From Paenibacillus glucanolyticus NBRC 15330 (GTDB lineage: Bacteria > Bacillota > Bacilli > Paenibacillales > Paenibacillaceae), in assembly GCF_004000885.1 (NCBI RefSeq), contig NZ_BIMC01000017.1, positions 1-64,000 of the forward strand: a stretch of DNA of 64,000 bases. Reading direction: 5' to 3'. The notes below the pieces were generated by a model. The model was given only the letters and a program-made list of their open reading frames with translations. It searched no databases and was not told where the DNA came from. A program made the translations under genes and the position numbers. Shown in pieces: positions 7,608 through 17,218 of the stretch (positions are counted from its first letter, which is position 1; the number at the start of each line of letters is the position of its first letter).

Positions 7608-7647
7608 GAAAGCCTCTGATCATTGTATCAGAGGCTTTCTTTTTTTT
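7608..7647 (+). terminator. Intrinsic terminator of the merR-thioredoxin operon
   Basis: GAAAGCCTCTGAT and ATCAGAGGCTTTC form a perfect 13-bp stem with a 6-base loop, followed by eight T. Confidence 0.95.
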
Positions 7648-7723
7648 GGCAGAGGGCATTATGCTCCGTACATAGAACTCTTATATAGCGAAAACTGCGA
7701 TAAGCAGCCGAAGGAGATACGAT

Positions 7724-8401
7724 ATGAGATCCAGAAAAAAGATCATTTCCGTCATAGCGATCATGGTGCTGAGCTGCCTGGCCATGAGTTTTGTCGATGC
7801 GGTAATCCGTCCGGATTACGCTGTTAAATCCATCATCAAGGTCATGTTGTTTCTGACGCTGCCGATTGGTTATGCCTTAATCACGGGTGGGATACCGTTT
7901 CGCAGGCTGTTTACCTTCGAGAGAAAAGGGCTTTCGAGGTCTCTGCTGCTGGGACTCGGCGTATTTGCCTTGATCCTGGGCGGATACTTCTTAATCGGGC
8001 CGTTCTTTGATTTTTCCAAGGTAACGGGAGCTCTGCAGAATAACCTCGGGGTAGATGCAGGCAACTTCATCTTCGTAGCTATTTATATATCGATTGTCAA
8101 TTCGCTGCTGGAGGAGTTCTTTTTCCGGGGTTTTGCTTTTTTCACGCTGAAGGAACAGGTTGGACGCAGGTTTGCTTATCTGTTCAGTGCAGGGGCATTT
8201 GCCGTGTATCATATTGCCATGATGACAAGCTGGTTCTCCGTAGAGCTGTTCCTGCTGCTCATTGTCAGTTTGTTTGTGGCGGGACTCCTGTTCAACTGGC
8301 TGAATGAGCAAAACGGCAACATATATGCGTCCTGGATGGTCCATATGTTTGCCAATCTGGCGATCAACATCATCGGATTTATGCTGTTTGGGATCATTTA
8401 A
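7724..8401 (+). CDS. CPBP-family intramembrane metalloprotease
   Basis: A 225-residue integral membrane protein of the CAAX protease / bacteriocin-processing (CPBP, Abi) family. The conserved motifs are EEFFFRG (EExxxR, catalytic Glu pair) in the sequence LLEEFFFRGFAFFTL, then FAVYHIAMM (motif 2 His) and a late NWLNEQNG..ASWMVHMFANL (motif 3/4). Several hydrophobic helices span the length, and the first (IISVIAIMVLSCLAMSF) may act as a signal anchor. The substrate is unknown; roles in the family range from bacteriocin self-immunity to anti-sigma-factor cleavage. GAAGGAGATACG precedes the ATG. It is a single-gene unit. Confidence 0.88.
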   Translation: MRSRKKIISVIAIMVLSCLAMSFVDAVIRPDYAVKSIIKVMLFLTLPIGYALITGGIPFRRLFTFERKGLSRSLLLGLGVFALILGGYFLIGPFFDFSKVTGALQNNLGVDAGNFIFVAIYISIVNSLLEEFFFRGFAFFTLKEQVGRRFAYLFSAGAFAVYHIAMMTSWFSVELFLLLIVSLFVAGLLFNWLNEQNGNIYASWMVHMFANLAINIIGFMLFGII

Positions 8402-8481
8402 AATAATAGTTTCATCAGGATTGACCTTCACATGATGTGATCGATTTAAATACGGGTAACTGAATAAAGGGGCTGCTTTAT

Positions 8482-8535
8482 ATGCATATTAGCGAGTTGT
8501 CGCGCAAAAACGGGATGGAGTGGATACGAATATGA
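8482..8535 (+). CDS. Possible 17-codon ORF overlapping the next gene's start
   Basis: The ATG at 8482 follows AAAGGGG at suitable spacing and encodes MHISELSRKNGMEWIRI. Its TGA overlaps the ATG at 8532 (ATGA). The geometry suggests translational coupling, and the first residues resemble the start of a helix-turn-helix protein. It could equally be chance. Confidence 0.25.
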   Translation: MHISELSRKNGMEWIRI

Positions 8536-9434
8536 ATCAACTGAACTTGAATTACTATGGCAAATACGCTGTTCCTGAAACGGTCAGGGGGCTGTTTGAA
8601 TTTGAACAGGAACTGCGTGCGGAGGACTTATCACTTGATTTCAATTTGGGCTTGATCATGACACAAGAGGATATCCGCTATATGTCGACCCCGCCCGATG
8701 TGATTCCGTTTGCATCTTGCGGAGTAGATGGAATACATTATGGATTCTTAACAGATTTCGGATTGGTTGCTGATTTGGAGCAAGCGTACATCGTATGTGT
8801 GTCTCCTATGAATATGGATCAGGAGGTTTGGATTGTAGCAGCTAATATTCACGAATTCTTGCGCGTGGTATATACAGAGAACAGTATACTATACCACTAC
8901 TTTCCCGAAACTAGCCACTATGCCTCTTATATATTCAACCGGGGAGTAGAGGATGTTCAAGAGAGCGTTGTCCGGGCCAAGCACAAATTGCAGCAGCGAT
9001 TTGCCCTTGAGCGCATTGCGGATATGTTGGAATACATAGAAGGGTTGGAGCAGAGACGTCAAGCAGAAGTAGTCTATCCGACAAGATACCCGATCGGAAT
9101 TGTTCAGACCTCATCAGAGCACAAGCACGAGCGGCTGATGATTGATGCGATGAAGGATGGACCAGATCCGGAGGATGTGGAACTTTTCTTCAAGACTGCT
9201 ACGGTTGAATCCAGACTTGCCTTTATCAGGGACGCTCAATCCAGGCATTTGCTGGAACGTCCGCTATTAAGGGAATGTGTAGTGAAGGGCATGGCAGAAA
9301 TGGGGCTGACGGATGAGGCTCTCCGATTGAATAGATCCTATGACTATCAAGAAACGATTGTTAAATTGACCAACACGCAGAACACGGCGTCTATTGTATG
9401 GTATACCGATGCCGATGATCCTATCGAAGATTAA
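8532..9434 (+). CDS. Protein of unknown function
   Basis: A 300-residue soluble acidic protein whose family I do not recognise. The N-terminal half (about 1-150) is rich in aromatic residues, with segments such as VPETVRGLFEFEQEL, DVIPFASCGVDGIHYGFLTDFG and IHEFLRVVYTENS. This layout recalls SUKH/SMI1-KNR4 immunity-like domains, but the match is weak. The C-terminal half is helical and charged and ends in TDADDPIED. No signal peptide or transmembrane segment is seen. The ATG at 8532 is preceded by GGAG at 11 bases, and a GTG at 8520 is the alternative. It is followed after 77 bp by the hybrid kinase gene with its own ribosome binding site. Confidence 0.7.
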   Translation: MNQLNLNYYGKYAVPETVRGLFEFEQELRAEDLSLDFNLGLIMTQEDIRYMSTPPDVIPFASCGVDGIHYGFLTDFGLVADLEQAYIVCVSPMNMDQEVWIVAANIHEFLRVVYTENSILYHYFPETSHYASYIFNRGVEDVQESVVRAKHKLQQRFALERIADMLEYIEGLEQRRQAEVVYPTRYPIGIVQTSSEHKHERLMIDAMKDGPDPEDVELFFKTATVESRLAFIRDAQSRHLLERPLLRECVVKGMAEMGLTDEALRLNRSYDYQETIVKLTNTQNTASIVWYTDADDPIED

Positions 9435-9511
9435 TTCCAACGATAAATCCCTGAAAAGTCCCTATTTTGAACATGCTGATGTATAATAATCGATATCAGG
9501 AGGTGCAGAGT

Positions 9512-11431
9512 ATGAGTGATGTCAATATTTTTGGCCATCAAGCTTTGTTTGAACATGTTTATAAAAGTGCCCCAATTGGCATTGCCCTGGTTACGGTAGA
9601 CGGGCATTGGATCAGCGTAAATCCTGCGGCTTGCAAAATGTTCGGCTACACGGAGGAAGAATTAATGGCACAGCCGGCATCCGATTATGTTTATTCTAAT
9701 TGCATTAATAATAAAGAAAAGCTGCTCCATTCCCTGGATGATACGTCCTCAACCATAGCGGTTGAGAAACAATTCTCACATAAAGACGGCAATCAGATCT
9801 GGGCATCGATGCACGTATCCCTGGTTCGGGATGACAAGGAGAATACCCCTTTATTTTTCATTTCGCAAATCGTTGATATTACCGATAGTAAAGTCGCCGA
9901 GCAAAGGCTGCAGGAAAGCATAGAGCGCTATACCTCGCTGAAAAAATATAACCACGATGCGATTATCTCCTTCAACCTGGAAGGAAAGATCATTAACGGA
10001 AACCAGATGGCAGAACAGCTGACCGGTTTTAAAATTCCGGAATTAATCGGCACGAAGATCTCGCGTTTAATCGGTGAACGCAATCTTTCCCGGATACTCT
10101 CTTCCGCGTCTGATTATGTTGCTGTCGAGAAAGGGATTAACGGTATCCATCACAGGGATGGGCATACGGTTGAAGTGCTGGCCACATTGGCGCCGATCGT
10201 CATTCATAACCAAAACGTGGGCTTCTACATCATTGCCAAGGACATGACGGAGCAGAAACGGCTGATCATCGAGAAGGAAGCGGCCGAGAAGACCAACAAG
10301 GCGAAGAGCGAGTTCCTCGCCATGATGAGCCATGAAATACGCACACCGATGAACGGCGTCATCGGGATGACGGACTTGATACTGGAGACAGAGCTTGACG
10401 AGGAGCAGCGGGATTATGTTCAGATCATCAAGAAAAGCGGGACAACCCTTCTGAACATAATCAATGATATTTTAGATTTTTCAAAAATCGAATCAGGCAG
10501 AACCGAGCTGGTGGAAGAAACATTTAGTCTAAGAATCGCTCTGTCCGAAACCATGAACATGATTCTGCCGAAGGCGCTAGAGAAAAATATCGAGGTGACC
10601 ACTTCCGTAGCCTCCGAAGTACCGGATCAGGTCCATGGGGATGTGACCAAGCTTCGACAGGTATTGATGAACCTGCTTAGCAATGCAATCAAGTTTACAC
10701 CCAATGGCGCAGTCTCCATCTCGGTTCAGTGCCTCAACCATGAAGGTAATCCGCCCCTTATCCAATTCTCCGTTGTGGATACGGGCATTGGCGTGCCAGA
10801 AGAGAAGGTTGCCCATTTATTTGAGCCCTTCTATCAAGTGGATCATTATATGACCCGGAAGGTGGAGGGAACCGGATTGGGTCTGGCTATCTGTAAAAAG
10901 CTCGTTAAACTGATGGGCGGGGATATATGGTACGAACGGAATCTTAACGGGTCAGGATCTGTGTTTGCGTTTACGGTTGATTTCTCATTTAAAACAAATG
11001 CTAGCGGTGTACAGAACAACGGGACCATCCAAGAGAATCATGTTTCCGGCAATGAACTTAGAATTTTGATCGCAGAGGATAATGAGGTTAATCAGCTGGT
11101 CCTTAAGAAAATGCTTGAGAAGCTGGGATACAATTCCACCACGGTCCAGAATGGACTTGAGGCCGTTGAGGCATTTAAACGTCATCCGTATGATATTGTG
11201 TTCATGGATATCCAAATGCCGTTCATGGATGGAATGGATGCGGTCAAGGCTATTAAAGAATCCATATCATCCGAAAGAGATCCATATATCGTGGCGGTGA
11301 CAGCCCATGCGATTAAAGGTGATCGCGAGAGGTATTTAGAAATGGGCATGGATGAGTATGTAAGCAAACCCGTGAGCATGCATATGATATCGGGGATTAT
11401 CGATAAATTTCTGGCTGAGAAAAAAGTATAG
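9512..11431 (+). CDS. Hybrid sensor histidine kinase (PAS-PAS-HisKA-HATPase-REC)
   Basis: A 639-residue cytoplasmic signalling protein without transmembrane helices. PAS 1 lies at about 10-125 and PAS 2 at about 135-255. The dimerisation helix has phospho-acceptor H274 in SHEIRTPMNGVIGM. The ATPase domain runs about 385-495 with N box LLSNAIKFT and G boxes DTGIGVPE and GTGLGLAI. The C-terminal receiver (about 515-635) has acceptor D566 in FMDIQMPFMDG and the conserved Lys in VSKPVS. The ATG at 9512 follows a strong AGGAGGTG; an upstream in-frame ATG at 9467 lacks one. No HPt or output regulator is adjacent, so the phosphorelay partner lies elsewhere. Confidence 0.93.
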   Translation: MSDVNIFGHQALFEHVYKSAPIGIALVTVDGHWISVNPAACKMFGYTEEELMAQPASDYVYSNCINNKEKLLHSLDDTSSTIAVEKQFSHKDGNQIWASMHVSLVRDDKENTPLFFISQIVDITDSKVAEQRLQESIERYTSLKKYNHDAIISFNLEGKIINGNQMAEQLTGFKIPELIGTKISRLIGERNLSRILSSASDYVAVEKGINGIHHRDGHTVEVLATLAPIVIHNQNVGFYIIAKDMTEQKRLIIEKEAAEKTNKAKSEFLAMMSHEIRTPMNGVIGMTDLILETELDEEQRDYVQIIKKSGTTLLNIINDILDFSKIESGRTELVEETFSLRIALSETMNMILPKALEKNIEVTTSVASEVPDQVHGDVTKLRQVLMNLLSNAIKFTPNGAVSISVQCLNHEGNPPLIQFSVVDTGIGVPEEKVAHLFEPFYQVDHYMTRKVEGTGLGLAICKKLVKLMGGDIWYERNLNGSGSVFAFTVDFSFKTNASGVQNNGTIQENHVSGNELRILIAEDNEVNQLVLKKMLEKLGYNSTTVQNGLEAVEAFKRHPYDIVFMDIQMPFMDGMDAVKAIKESISSERDPYIVAVTAHAIKGDRERYLEMGMDEYVSKPVSMHMISGIIDKFLAEKKV

Positions 11432-11451
11432 TTGAAGCATGATAAGATGAG

Positions 11452-11479
11452 AGCTCAAGTGATATCACTTGAGCTTTTG
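11452..11479 (+). terminator. Terminator of the hybrid kinase gene
   Basis: A 24-bp perfect palindrome (arms AGCTCAAGTG / CACTTGAGCT around ATAT) is followed by TTTG, 20 bp after the kinase stop. The U-tract is short. Confidence 0.65.
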
Positions 11480-11594
11480 TTCATTCTACTGTTGGATAAA
11501 ATACAGGAACCATACAGCATGCTGCTGTTCATCCGCCCCTCGGCTAGAAATTTCGCTGGATAGAATGAGGCCGTTGTTATTGGTGATATGTCGT

Positions 11595-13307
11595 TTATGA
11601 TACGTTTCCGGTGACGCTGCTGCCGTTTTTCGTGATTTTGTAGGTGATGATCTCCCCGCTCCAGAAATGGAACTTGAGAATGATCTCGCCGTCTCGGACT
11701 TCATTGAAGAAGGCCGGCTTCAGTTTGATTTCACCGCTGGCATAGGATGGAGAGAAGGTATACTCAAACTCCTTGAAGGAGGTCCAGTCCTGTGGCCCTG
11801 CATTCCCACCCGTGGCATATACGGCCTCCATCGTAGCAAGCTGATCCCCATTGAATGTGGTTGGAATGCTGAAGGAAGCAGTGGAGCCCTGCGTGCTGCG
11901 CAGCACAGGTTTATCGTTCTGAATGACCCTGAAGTTCCAATCCGCTCCACGGTTGAACTTGGCCGTCAGTACGGCATTTACGCCGAGCTGGCCCGAAGAG
12001 GTCAATCTGGTTAACAGTCCGGATTTAAAAGTGATGGAATTTCCGCTTAAGACGTAGTCCTGTCCGGCTGTTAAGAGCTGTCCGTTCGTGCTGATCTCGG
12101 ATAACGTGTTGCCGTTAAGGTTCAACGGAATGCTTTTGTCCTGGACAGCCGCTCCTTTTTTCACGAATACAAGATCCGTGTCAGCCGTAGAGGAGCGTCC
12201 GCTCCAACCCGCCTTCATCATGTTATAAAGCTCGGGATCGGACCAGGTGAAGGCCGTTCGCTTGAAGTGCTGGCCGTTATCCCATAACATATGTGTGATG
12301 TTTTTCTGCTTGAGATAATAGGTCAGATATTCAAAAAACTTCAGTTTTTCCCCCTGCTCAATGACCCCGGTGTTCTGATCGAAGCCAAGCAGTCCATATT
12401 CACCCAGGATGACAGGAATACCTCTGGCAATAAAGGTGTTGTACACGTTGTTGAATGTCTGGTCGATGTCGTTTCGGGTATCGGTTTCAAAGCGAGTGTA
12501 TCCCGCAATATTAACGCTAAACGGCCAGAATCCATAATAATGAACGGTGGCAATGAGATTGGAATCATTCAGTTTGGTCATGGTGTTGTAGAGCTCGTTC
12601 ATTCTGGTCTGGGTCGGCGAAGCTTCCAGGGTAGACAGCACAAGCGGGCGTACAGCGTTCTGCGCTCCAGAGCTGCGTACAATCCGGTGGAATGAGACAT
12701 TGAGCTCATCCAGCATCTGAAAGGCCTTGGTTTCGCTGGTGGTACCGCCATCCGAGAAGCGGGGTTCATTGACGCTTTCAAACATCAGTTTGCTGGAATG
12801 GTTCTTGAAACGATTGGCGATTTGGGTCCAGACGGCGTTGTACTTGGCTACAACCTCATTGCGGTTGTTCTCCATATGGCTGATCCATAACCATGAATCG
12901 TGATGAACATTGATCATGACATACAAATTGGCGTCAAGCGCCCAATCCACAACCTCCTGTACACGATTCATGTAGGAGGCATTGACGGTGTAATTCGGTG
13001 CGCTGCCGATTTGGTTATTCCAGGTTACGGGAATTCGGATGCTCTTATAGCCTTGAGCCGCGATTTGATCGATCAGAGCCTTGGTGATGCGCGGATTTCC
13101 CCAAGCGGTCTCATCGGACCCGACGGAATCAAGCGAATTACCCAGATTCCAGCCCGGCTGCATAGCATTGACGTAAGCTTGGGGACCGCTGCTCAGCGGG
13201 CTGATCTGGTCTGCCTCTGCTGCTGATGTTAAGGATGGAATTAATGAGAACAGCATAGCGGCGATCAGCGTGAAGGACAGTAAAGATTTCTTTGTTAAGT
13301 TTATCAT
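11595..13307 (-). CDS. Secreted GH5 endoglucanase with X2 and CBM46-like modules
   Basis: An extracellular beta-1,4-glucanase precursor of 570 residues. A signal peptide (LTKKSLLSFTLIAAMLFSL, cleavage near TSA-A) is followed by the GH5 barrel (about 45-370), probably subfamily 4. Its landmarks are GWNLGNSLDS, RIPVTW, INVHHDSW, acid/base E181 in NEP and nucleophile E303 in LGEYG. An X2/Ig-like module (about 380-462, starting KKGAAVQDKSIPLNLNGN) and a C-terminal CBM46-like module (about 463-570) follow, the architecture of Bacillus Cel5B enzymes, where the two modules complete the cleft for xyloglucan or beta-glucan. The start is the ATG at 13307 with AAGGAG upstream. A cre site upstream suggests CcpA repression. 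Confidence 0.93.
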   Translation of the reverse strand: MINLTKKSLLSFTLIAAMLFSLIPSLTSAAEADQISPLSSGPQAYVNAMQPGWNLGNSLDSVGSDETAWGNPRITKALIDQIAAQGYKSIRIPVTWNNQIGSAPNYTVNASYMNRVQEVVDWALDANLYVMINVHHDSWLWISHMENNRNEVVAKYNAVWTQIANRFKNHSSKLMFESVNEPRFSDGGTTSETKAFQMLDELNVSFHRIVRSSGAQNAVRPLVLSTLEASPTQTRMNELYNTMTKLNDSNLIATVHYYGFWPFSVNIAGYTRFETDTRNDIDQTFNNVYNTFIARGIPVILGEYGLLGFDQNTGVIEQGEKLKFFEYLTYYLKQKNITHMLWDNGQHFKRTAFTWSDPELYNMMKAGWSGRSSTADTDLVFVKKGAAVQDKSIPLNLNGNTLSEISTNGQLLTAGQDYVLSGNSITFKSGLLTRLTSSGQLGVNAVLTAKFNRGADWNFRVIQNDKPVLRSTQGSTASFSIPTTFNGDQLATMEAVYATGGNAGPQDWTSFKEFEYTFSPSYASGEIKLKPAFFNEVRDGEIILKFHFWSGEIITYKITKNGSSVTGNVS

Positions 13308-13487
13308 TAGCATCTCCTTTGTAATGAAGTGGTCAAGAGCTGTTTGCTGATAAAACTTCATGATGCGCTCATCAGACGGTGGAATTTTCAGCTCCCGCTA
13401 GGGGCTTTCAGGGGTTAGACTTCACCTCCTTAAATCGAATCTGGACATACTGTCAATAAAATAAAACGGTTGAGTGCAGCAGAAAAA

Positions 13488-13501
13488 TGAAAACGCTTTC
13501 T
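13488..13501. promoter_or_regulatory. cre (catabolite-responsive element)
   Basis: TGAAAACGCTTTCT fits the CcpA consensus TGNAANCGNWNNCW. It lies about 180 bp upstream of the cellulase start on its promoter side, and no plus-strand gene follows, so the cellulase is the likely target. Confidence 0.7.
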
Positions 13502-13621
13502 AATTAATAAATTATCATATTTTACCATTCGGAAGTACCCGACTAATTTATCCGAAAATCATGCAGAAATTAGTTATAGTGATGAGAAGTTCTAGAAAAG
13601 AGGGAGGTACGGTGCGAGGAA

Positions 13622-13671
13622 GAAAAAAGAAGCTGTCCCTCAAGGTCAAGGTTGACCGGGAGGACAGCTTC
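13622..13671 (-). terminator. Terminator of the large repeat-protein gene
   Basis: On the minus strand GAAGCTGTCC and GGACAGCTTC pair around an inner GGTCAA/TTGACC hairpin, followed by TTTTTTC. It lies 62 bp beyond the stop of the gene at 13733-17218. Confidence 0.88.
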
Positions 13672-13732
13672 TTGGGATTTAAGCGCGATGTTTGGCTGGA
13701 AGCCAGCCGCTTCGATTACACAAATCGCTTGC

Positions 13733-16700
13733 TTAAGGAGTTGTTGGAGCAGGAGTTCCTGTCTTTAATATCAAAGTTTTAGATGGTAAAGAGAGCGGTG
13801 TAGTGGACTGCGCACTTGAAGCTTTCTTCACATCTTTTGTTGGCACGGAGTAAACATATACGGCGTACTCCGTATCTGCTGTAATATCCTTGCCTGAAAC
13901 ATCCTTGGTTGGGATATCAATGAGAGTCGAGATATCTTTATTGGTTGGCTTGATGGTGGCTTTCGTATCTTCTTTGCCAGCTGCTTCTGCTGCTTTTTGC
14001 AGGTTGAAGTCCTTCATCTGTGATTTTTCAACAAACAATACACGATAGGCATCGATACTCGTTTCATTGACAGCTTTTTTGAAATCGACTTGAAGTTTCC
14101 CGCTTGCATCCAATTTGGCTGTAAGGGCTGTGGTTTGGATCGGGTTCGGGATTGTAAACATTTCGGACGGGTCGGATAGGGCGTTGCTGGTAGAGACTGT
14201 TCCATCGGCAATCACCATGATGTATACACTGTACTTCTGACCAGCTGCAATGACTGCACCGTTGACGTCTTTCGTTGATGCCTCCAAGTTCCTTACATAT
14301 TGATTCAGGCTGGAATCAACATGAACTACAGTGTAATTTCCGGAAGGTACATTATTTGCTTCAGAATCGCCAAATTTTTTGTTGGTTGGTACCACCATGA
14401 TTCGGTATTCATTAATACTACCTGTAGCAGGAGAGAATCTAACGACAACATCACTGCCATTCCCGTTGGTGCTTTCAATCCCGGCATACACATTCGAAGG
14501 AACCGTTACCGTGGTGCCCGTAAGTTTAATCGGTGCGGATGGTGCTGATAGCGCGTTGTTTCCATTATTGCTTACGGACAAGACGAATACTTGATAATCC
14601 ACCATATTTTTAATCGGCTGACCGTCAACATCGTTTATTCCAGGTCTCAGAACATTACTGAAATCGGCTCCGATCGGCACACTGTCGTAGTTGTTTATTC
14701 CTACGTTGTTAGCTTGAGCTACCTTAAAGTTAGCAGCGTTAGCTTGCTTCACGACCATGATCCGATACTCTCTGATGTTGGTTTCATTTGCAGCCTTCTT
14801 AAAGGATACTTTCAGATCGCTTGCATTATTGCTGTCTCCAGCATCAGCTGCTGTAACGTCCGCTACCGCTCCTACTTCCGTCACGCCTTGAATCGTAACC
14901 GCTGCAGAGGCAGAGGAGAGAGCGTTGGTATAGTTGGAGTAGCTGTTGCCTAGTGATAAGACGTACACGCGATAGCTGGAGCCTCTTTGAATAGGTTCCC
15001 CGTCGGAATCCAGAGTCGTGCTGGCCAAATCCCGAGTGATAGTGCTGCCGGTTTTGTTAGCTATGGTGTAATATCTGTTGGCGTAGGCTTGCGACAATGT
15101 CAGGTTCTTGGAGGACTTCACGACAAAAATCCGGTAATGTTCGATGTAGCTTTCTCCATAAGCAGGGCTGAAGGAAACCCTCAGGTCGCTTCCGTTTCCG
15201 TTATTGCCGATGACCGTCAAGGACGGCGTAGAAACAGGATTTACATTCTGATTGTTGTTCCCAAGCGTGATGGATGCATAATCGGATAGGGCATTGTTAT
15301 TGCTCGAATATCCTACGGACAGAACATACACCCGGTAACTGACGCCACTGCGAATCAGATCTCCGTCGATATCACGGCTGCTGGAATTCAGGACTTGCGT
15401 CATGTAGCTGTTGCTGCTGCTGTTCTTGCTAATTTGCGTATAATAATAGCTGTTTAAGCTGTTTGCTCTGTACAGATCAAAATAACTATTCGATGATTTT
15501 ACAACGAATACTTGGTAGTGACTAATATTGGATTGATCAGACGGGCGGTAGAATGAGACCTGCAGGTCACGCCCATCATTGTAGTTGTTCACGTCGGTAA
15601 CGGACAGGCTGGTAACCGCGCCAACATTATAACTGGAACTTAGAATGATGGAATTCGATGGAGCAGACAGAATGTTGTTATTATTGTTGTTGTTGTCCAC
15701 AGCCATAACGAATACACGATAATACACGCCGCTGCGAATGGTTGCTCCATCCACGTCTCTGGCACCCGATGCCAGCGTCAAGTTGTTGATGTTATTGCCT
15801 GTTTTGTTGACATGGGTATAGTTGTAGCTGGAGATGGAATTGGCTTTGCTTAAGTTGAAGCTGCTGTAATTGCTGTCCTTGACAACAAAAACCCGGTAAG
15901 AGTTAATGCTGGACTCGTTGGACACCTTGTTAAAGCTTACACGGAGATCACGGCCGTCACCGAAATCAGCGATATCCGATACCTGTGTAATGTAAGGAAC
16001 TGTTGCATTACCTGTGCTGAGCGTGATGGAAGCAGAACCAGAAGACAGATTGCTTGCAAGTGCGCTTTCATTGCTGCTGACTGACAGTACAAACACGGTA
16101 TAAGGCACGCCGCTTCGAATGAGCTCTCCTGAAGTATCACGAGCGGAAGAACTCAATGTCGTTGACAGCGTTGTATTCGTTGAGCTGGTTTTGTTCACCG
16201 TTGTGTAGTTTTGACTCGATACGGATTTGGCTGCCGCTACATTGAAGTTAGCTGCATCCTTCGTTTTTACCGTAAATAAGCGATAGTTGGTTACATTGCT
16301 TTCGTTCTGAGCGCGAGTGAAGCTGACCTGCAAATCACGGCCATCGCCGTTGTCGCTTATATCGCTTGCTTTCACATTGGTTGCTCCATTAACCGAATTG
16401 GTATTGGTCAGCGTCAATGAAGGCGATGCCGAGGAAAGGGCATACGTGCCGCCTGATTTGCCTACTGCCAATACGTAAGCTTTATAAGCCTGGTTATCCC
16501 GGATCAGGTCGCCATCAATGTCTCTTGAACTTGATGTGAGGACCTGTGAGCGGTCCGATCCTGCAGGATATACCGTAGTGTAATTTGCTGAAGAAATGCG
16601 CGTTGCATCCGCTTGGCTGAACGTTTTGGACTGCTTAACAATCATCACACGATAATGCGAAATCAGGGATTCGGTGGATGATTTGGAGAAGCTGACCTGC

Positions 16701-17218
16701 AAATCACGTCCATCTCCGGCATTGCCGATGTCTTTTTGAGTTACATAACTCACCGGTACAATGTAGGTATTGTTACCGCCGCCTGAATCATTTGTTGTCG
16801 TGACGGTGACCGTTTTCGTTTTGGAATTCCAGCCGATTTTCTGACCGAGGGATTCACTTACGAAACGTACAGGCACCATCGTGTTGCCTTTCAGGTTTTT
16901 CGCCGGAACATCCAGCGCTACAGTTTGGTTGTTGATAGTAGCCGTCTTGGAATTAATCTTAAGAATGACGGTAGTGCCATCCTTGACTGCTGTGACGGTT
17001 TGCGTTTTTTGATTCCATTTGACCGTTGCGTCCAGTGCTTCGAAGATGGATCTCATCGGAAGCATGACCCGTCCTTGAATCATAACAGGCGCTTGAGGCG
17101 TATACAGCTTGACGCCGTCAATCAAGACGCTAATGTTCACTGCCGCCTGTGCCTGTGTTTGGAATGTCATGGGGATTAACAGTATAGCTGCTAGCAAGGC
17201 AGTCCATATTCTTTTCAC
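13733..17218 (-). CDS. Secreted protein: copper-amine-oxidase-N domain plus eight FN3-like repeats
   Basis: An 1161-residue exported protein. It has a signal peptide (about 1-26, cleavage near AQA-A) and a copper amine oxidase N-terminal-like region (PF07833 type, about 30-140) seen as two motifs, QGRVMLPMRSIFEALDATVKW and the shorter NTMVPVRFVSESLGQKIGW; in Gram-positives this domain occurs on many wall proteins without oxidase activity. A Gly/Asn linker follows, then eight ~120-residue repeats (154-1148). No SLH, LPXTG or catalytic domain is seen, so it is secreted or loosely attached, with an unknown ligand. The start codon is GTG at 17218 with AGGAGGT 8 bases away. It may be structural or adhesive. 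Confidence 0.85.
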   Translation of the reverse strand: MKRIWTALLAAILLIPMTFQTQAQAAVNISVLIDGVKLYTPQAPVMIQGRVMLPMRSIFEALDATVKWNQKTQTVTAVKDGTTVILKINSKTATINNQTVALDVPAKNLKGNTMVPVRFVSESLGQKIGWNSKTKTVTVTTTNDSGGGNNTYIVPVSYVTQKDIGNAGDGRDLQVSFSKSSTESLISHYRVMIVKQSKTFSQADATRISSANYTTVYPAGSDRSQVLTSSSRDIDGDLIRDNQAYKAYVLAVGKSGGTYALSSASPSLTLTNTNSVNGATNVKASDISDNGDGRDLQVSFTRAQNESNVTNYRLFTVKTKDAANFNVAAAKSVSSQNYTTVNKTSSTNTTLSTTLSSSARDTSGELIRSGVPYTVFVLSVSSNESALASNLSSGSASITLSTGNATVPYITQVSDIADFGDGRDLRVSFNKVSNESSINSYRVFVVKDSNYSSFNLSKANSISSYNYTHVNKTGNNINNLTLASGARDVDGATIRSGVYYRVFVMAVDNNNNNNNILSAPSNSIILSSSYNVGAVTSLSVTDVNNYNDGRDLQVSFYRPSDQSNISHYQVFVVKSSNSYFDLYRANSLNSYYYTQISKNSSSNSYMTQVLNSSSRDIDGDLIRSGVSYRVYVLSVGYSSNNNALSDYASITLGNNNQNVNPVSTPSLTVIGNNGNGSDLRVSFSPAYGESYIEHYRIFVVKSSKNLTLSQAYANRYYTIANKTGSTITRDLASTTLDSDGEPIQRGSSYRVYVLSLGNSYSNYTNALSSASAAVTIQGVTEVGAVADVTAADAGDSNNASDLKVSFKKAANETNIREYRIMVVKQANAANFKVAQANNVGINNYDSVPIGADFSNVLRPGINDVDGQPIKNMVDYQVFVLSVSNNGNNALSAPSAPIKLTGTTVTVPSNVYAGIESTNGNGSDVVVRFSPATGSINEYRIMVVPTNKKFGDSEANNVPSGNYTVVHVDSSLNQYVRNLEASTKDVNGAVIAAGQKYSVYIMVIADGTVSTSNALSDPSEMFTIPNPIQTTALTAKLDASGKLQVDFKKAVNETSIDAYRVLFVEKSQMKDFNLQKAAEAAGKEDTKATIKPTNKDISTLIDIPTKDVSGKDITADTEYAVYVYSVPTKDVKKASSAQSTTPLSLPSKTLILKTGTPAPTTP
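13775..16759 (-). repeat. Eight tandem ~120-residue protein repeats
   Basis: The repeats begin near residues 154, 278, 406, 532, 663, 782, 904 and 1027 of the protein. The recurrent pattern is (N/G)xGDGRDLQVSF, then ESxIxxYRVFVVK, then NYTxVNKT, then RDxDGxxIRSGxxYxVYVLSV. The first four keep GDGRDL or NDGRDL, repeats 5 and 7 have GNGSD, and repeat 8 has lost it. The Asp/Gly loops could bind calcium. Confidence 0.85.

Noticed and set aside
11452..11475. 24-bp palindrome as an operator
   Set aside because: Its place 20 bp behind the kinase stop, followed by TTTG, fits a terminator better.
13561..13782. Plus-strand 73-codon frame between the cellulase and the repeat-protein gene
   Set aside because: It runs through the minus-strand terminator hairpin and overlaps the end of the minus-strand repeat-protein gene; its composition is explained by those elements.
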